Shown one piece after another: positions 61,672 to 64,000 of a DNA stretch of 64,000 nt (position 1 is its first letter; each line of letters opens with the position of its first letter). The position numbers and the translations under genes were made by a program. A model generated the notes under the pieces. The model saw only the letters and a list, made by a program, of their open reading frames with translations. It was not told the DNA's origin and searched no databases. Origin of the DNA: Aeromonas sp. RU39B (GTDB taxonomy: Bacteria > Pseudomonadota > Gammaproteobacteria > Enterobacterales > Aeromonadaceae). The stretch covers positions 475,092 through 539,091 of the forward strand of contig NZ_FTMJ01000002.1 of NCBI RefSeq assembly GCF_900156095.1, read 5' to 3'.

Positions 61672-61700
61672 AATTTAGCTTACACTTGTTCGCTAAACAA
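61672..61700 (-). promoter_or_regulatory. fabA promoter with FabR-like palindrome
   Basis: On the minus strand a -35 TTGTTT (61695-61700) and a -10 TAAATT (61672-61677) are 17 bases apart. A palindrome TTTAGCTTACAC / TTGTTCGCTAAA (61674-61697; 9 of 12 pairs match) covers the spacer. The AGC..ACA..TGT..GCT layout resembles E. coli FabR sites at fabA and fabB. Confidence 0.6.
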
Positions 61701-61706
61701 CTCCGA

Positions 61707-63689
61707 TCACTGTCGAGAGGAGCCCAGACGCCCCAACAGGCGCCTTAGCAGACCTTCTCTGGGCAAGGTGCCGTTGAGTTCATCCAGTCGGCCCTGGATG
61801 CGACCGAACAGGGTGTCATCCTGATCCGGATCGCCCGCCACGCAGCCGGTCAAAAGTTCAATGGCCTCTTCCACATGGCTCACTGGATGAATATGAAAAC
61901 GGCCCTGCTCAACGGCCTCGATCACCTCATCTGACAAGTTGAGCTGCAGATGGTTGGTGGCCGGCAGGATAATGCCCTGTTTACCGGTCAGACCATGGAT
62001 CTTGCACACCCGGAAGAATCCTTCAATCTTCTCGTTAACGCCACCGACCGGTTGCACGTTGCCAAACTGGTCAACGGCGCCAGTCACCGCAAAGTGCTGG
62101 TAAATAGGCTGGCGGGCGAGGGCAGAGAGCAGGGCACACAAACCGGTGAGTGACGCGCTGTCGCCGTCAATCTCGTGATAAGACTGCTCAAACACCAGAT
62201 TGGCCGACAGGGGCGAGGGGTTTTCTGCACCAAACTGGTTGGAGAGATAACCGTGAATGATCATCATCGCCTTGGCGTGAATATGGCCGGCCAGCTCGGC
62301 CTTGCGTTCGATATCGGCCACATCGCCATCCCCTAAGTGCACGGTGGCGGTCAGGCGCACCGGCTCACCAAAGTCATAGGGGTGACCGGCGACCTGGATG
62401 ACCGAGAGGCCGTTGATCTGGCCAATCTCTTCACCGTCGGTTTGCAGCAGGATCTGACCGTCAATCACGCCAAGATCAGATTGCTCAATCAGGTAGTTAA
62501 GACGAAAGTCCTGCTCGCACAGTGCTTCACGAATGTGCTCTGAGGTGACTACAGTGGCTTTTTCATCCCGCGCCACGCTGTCAGCCAGCCGCATCAGAGC
62601 GCTTATCTGCACCTCGGCCAGCGAGAGCCACTCCTGGTGGGCGCACAGGCGCGAAGCGTGACGGCAAAGCGCTGCCACCGCATCAGGGGCGAAATCGAGC
62701 AGGTTCCAGCGAAGGCGCAGCCCCGCCAGATAACTGGTGAAATCGCCCAACTGCTCGGAGACATTAACCTCCGAGACCAGCTCGGCGCGCAGGAAGATGC
62801 GCTCGGCCATGTCTCTGTCGAGCTGCTGGAACTCGGCCACATCAAGGCGATCGCCGACCAAAATCAGCTTAAGACGTACCGGGCTGGCCTCTGGCGAGAA
62901 GAAGGGGGTCAGGGTTTTGCCTTCCTGATAGGCATTCCAGTCGAGGAATCCCTGCTGCATGGCGTTTTTCAGCTTGAACCAGAGGTGCGGCTGATCGAGC
63001 AGCTCATCGAGCGGCAATATCAGGTAGCCACCGTTAGCTTGACGCACCAAACCGGGCTCGAGCAAATGGTGGTTGGCATAGACCGAGCCTTGTTCGGTCT
63101 GATAGTTAATAGAGCCAAACAACGTATCCCAGCTTAAATCGCGCCCGAAAATCACCGGCAACTCGCGCTGTTCGTGATGCACCAGCAGGTTGATCAGCAC
63201 CGGATGCTGAAATTCGAGTCCGAGTGCAACGTGGGCGGTCAGATCCGAGAGAAAGTCATCAATCTTGGGATCGTTGTTCTGTTTTCGCATGATCCGGGTG
63301 ACCAGGCGCTCGGCGTCGAGATGATGGTTGGCCAGCTTAAGCAGCTCTGCCACCATCTCGCAAAACTCGTAGCCACTGCCAGGCTGCAGTTGCAACCAGA
63401 TGGGCTTGAACGGATTGTTCAGGTTTTCGGTAAAGCAGAGATCGAACAGATCGCCATCATTGCCTTCGATACCGGCAATCAGATGCCGGCAGGCGGCTTC
63501 ATAATCCACGCCGGGAAAACCGTTGAGCAGCATAACCGGGCTGTCGCCGTTAAAGTTGGCTAGACGGTGGATGCCCGATACCGCGCGCGGTTGCAGATCG
63601 GCAAAGGTGAGCGGTTCGAGTTCGCCGAGGGCACAAAACTGATCGGCATGAAACGCGGGCTTGAGTTCTTCTGGTGTTAATTCAGCCAC
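61707..63689 (-). CDS. Lon-related protease LonH/YcbZ, degenerate ATPase
   Basis: The 660-residue protein carries a Lon-type Ser-Lys dyad: Ser511 in EIDGDSASLTGLCALLSAL and Lys554 in PVGGVNEKIEGFFRVC. The N-terminal half is an AAA-like region in which the expected Walker A is eroded to NGFPGVDYEAA (no GKS/T), while FLDWNAYQEGKTLTPFF and LKLILVGDRLD mark the later AAA strands. It thus matches YcbZ (586 residues in E. coli), which lies next to fabA in the same order. Substrates are unknown. The start is GTG 63689 with a poor ribosome binding site; a -10 TATAAT on the minus strand lies at 63726-63731. Confidence 0.88.
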   Translation of the reverse strand: MAELTPEELKPAFHADQFCALGELEPLTFADLQPRAVSGIHRLANFNGDSPVMLLNGFPGVDYEAACRHLIAGIEGNDGDLFDLCFTENLNNPFKPIWLQLQPGSGYEFCEMVAELLKLANHHLDAERLVTRIMRKQNNDPKIDDFLSDLTAHVALGLEFQHPVLINLLVHHEQRELPVIFGRDLSWDTLFGSINYQTEQGSVYANHHLLEPGLVRQANGGYLILPLDELLDQPHLWFKLKNAMQQGFLDWNAYQEGKTLTPFFSPEASPVRLKLILVGDRLDVAEFQQLDRDMAERIFLRAELVSEVNVSEQLGDFTSYLAGLRLRWNLLDFAPDAVAALCRHASRLCAHQEWLSLAEVQISALMRLADSVARDEKATVVTSEHIREALCEQDFRLNYLIEQSDLGVIDGQILLQTDGEEIGQINGLSVIQVAGHPYDFGEPVRLTATVHLGDGDVADIERKAELAGHIHAKAMMIIHGYLSNQFGAENPSPLSANLVFEQSYHEIDGDSASLTGLCALLSALARQPIYQHFAVTGAVDQFGNVQPVGGVNEKIEGFFRVCKIHGLTGKQGIILPATNHLQLNLSDEVIEAVEQGRFHIHPVSHVEEAIELLTGCVAGDPDQDDTLFGRIQGRLDELNGTLPREGLLRRLLGRLGSSRQ

Positions 63690-63725
63690 TTATTTTAGTG
63701 TCCATCGAGATGCGCAAGTGCCGTC

Positions 63726-63731
63726 ATTATA
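63726..63731 (-). promoter_or_regulatory. Candidate -10 element of the LonH gene
   Basis: The minus strand reads TATAAT, 37 bases upstream of the GTG start. No good -35 is seen at the proper distance. Confidence 0.35.
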
Positions 63732-63829
63732 CACATTTCAACGCAGGGGGCGGCATCAACGGATGGGCAGAACAACGGGTCAGTGTTCAACGAACATATC
63801 TTGCCGCGCTACGTTGTTGATACCATCGC

Positions 63830-64000
63830 TGTAATGACCCAGCCGTTCCTGCACAACTAAGCGGCTTCGGCATAGGCCTGCGCCGGTGTTTTCATCTTTA
63901 GCGCCTGGTGAGGACGCTTCTGGTTGTAAAACTGGATCCAGTCGCCAATCACCCGACTGGCATGCTGCAAGGTCTCGAACCTCTGCCGATGGGCACACTG
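63830..64000 (-). mobile_element. End of an IS3-family insertion sequence
   Basis: The transposase remnant at 63857-64000 is followed, 27 bases after its stop, by TGTAATGACCCAGCC on the plus strand. This begins with TG as IS3-family inverted repeats do and is a guess for the element boundary. The other end lies outside the window, so completeness cannot be judged. Confidence 0.5.
63857..64000 (-). CDS. IS3-family transposase OrfB, C-terminal part (cut by window)
   Basis: The last 47 codons of an integrase-core transposase run from the right edge to TAG at 63859-63857. The sequence VIGDWIQFYNQKRPHQALKM followed by KTPAQAYAEAA is the canonical end of IS3-type OrfB (the Asn-x-Arg-Pro-His turn that carries the final Glu region upstream). 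A longer frame on the same strand (63780-63998) is in another register and is not the gene. Confidence 0.85.
   Translation of the reverse strand, partial: QCAHRQRFETLQHASRVIGDWIQFYNQKRPHQALKMKTPAQAYAEAA

Noticed and set aside
63780..63998. Minus-strand frame of 72 codons at the right edge
   Set aside because: It is out of register with the IS3 transposase end, which reads in another frame and ends at 63857.
1..64000. tRNA genes, rRNA genes, CRISPR arrays, prophage or integron
   Set aside because: No T-loop-like GGTTCGAATCC in intergenic DNA, no spaced direct repeats, and no phage or integrase genes were found by reading.

Overview
The window looks like chromosomal core DNA of an Aeromonas-like gammaproteobacterium. 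This rests on the moderately high GC content, the gene repertoire and two blocks of conserved order. The right part runs gdhB - pyrD - zapC - rlmKL - glutaredoxin-like - uup - rmf - fabA - lonH, a shortened form of the enterobacterial pyrD-fabA-ycbZ region, with pepN further upstream. mnmC and fabB lie back to back as in Escherichia coli. The genus assignment is inference from remembered homologues; no search was run. I see no prophage, CRISPR array, rRNA or tRNA. The only mobile DNA is the 3' end of an IS3-family transposase at the right edge.

Left part (1-12.9 kb): the end of a Nudix-like gene and a metallo-beta-lactamase-fold hydrolase precede a minus-strand uronate operon (yhcH-like, kdgT, kduI, kduD). 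That operon has a KdgR-type operator and a candidate promoter in front of it. A 718-base non-coding stretch full of hairpins, including a CRP-like palindrome, separates it from an unrecognised 147-residue protein. A four-gene sugar ABC importer (binding protein, double ATPase, two permeases) follows, then a Fur-box-preceded tonB-exbB-exbD operon.

Middle part (13-33.5 kb): a chemoreceptor, LexA-controlled dinI, a DUF2927 gene with ygjP, a GT-C-type membrane protein, a 5'-nucleotidase-family enzyme without a signal peptide, a DcuC transporter, a DUF922-like gene, mnmC/fabB, a GNAT enzyme, ppnP, a dicarboxylate:cation symporter, an EAL-HDOD protein, two tandem FadL porins and LexA-controlled sulA. 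FadR-type boxes lie upstream of both fadL genes and possibly of fabB. A FabR-like palindrome lies in the fabA promoter. The window may therefore hold much of a fatty-acid uptake and unsaturated-fatty-acid synthesis regulon.

Right part (33.5-64 kb): a DUF4250 gene, an alpha-glucan phosphorylase, an SLC13-type anion transporter, trxC divergent from a hybrid histidine kinase, the heterodimeric ABC exporter mdlAB, a DUF4442 hotdog protein, ybcJ, a DUF429 gene, pepN, a DUF2835 gene, the giant NAD-glutamate dehydrogenase, and the pyrD-to-lonH block. rmf (58 codons) is present between uup and fabA.

I found no clearly new multi-gene system. The most useful leads are regulatory: a terminator-like hairpin in the rmf leader, the FadR box that fills a fadL promoter spacer, the structured 4872-5589 region with its orphan gene, and the gdhB terminator that abuts the pyrD ribosome binding site.
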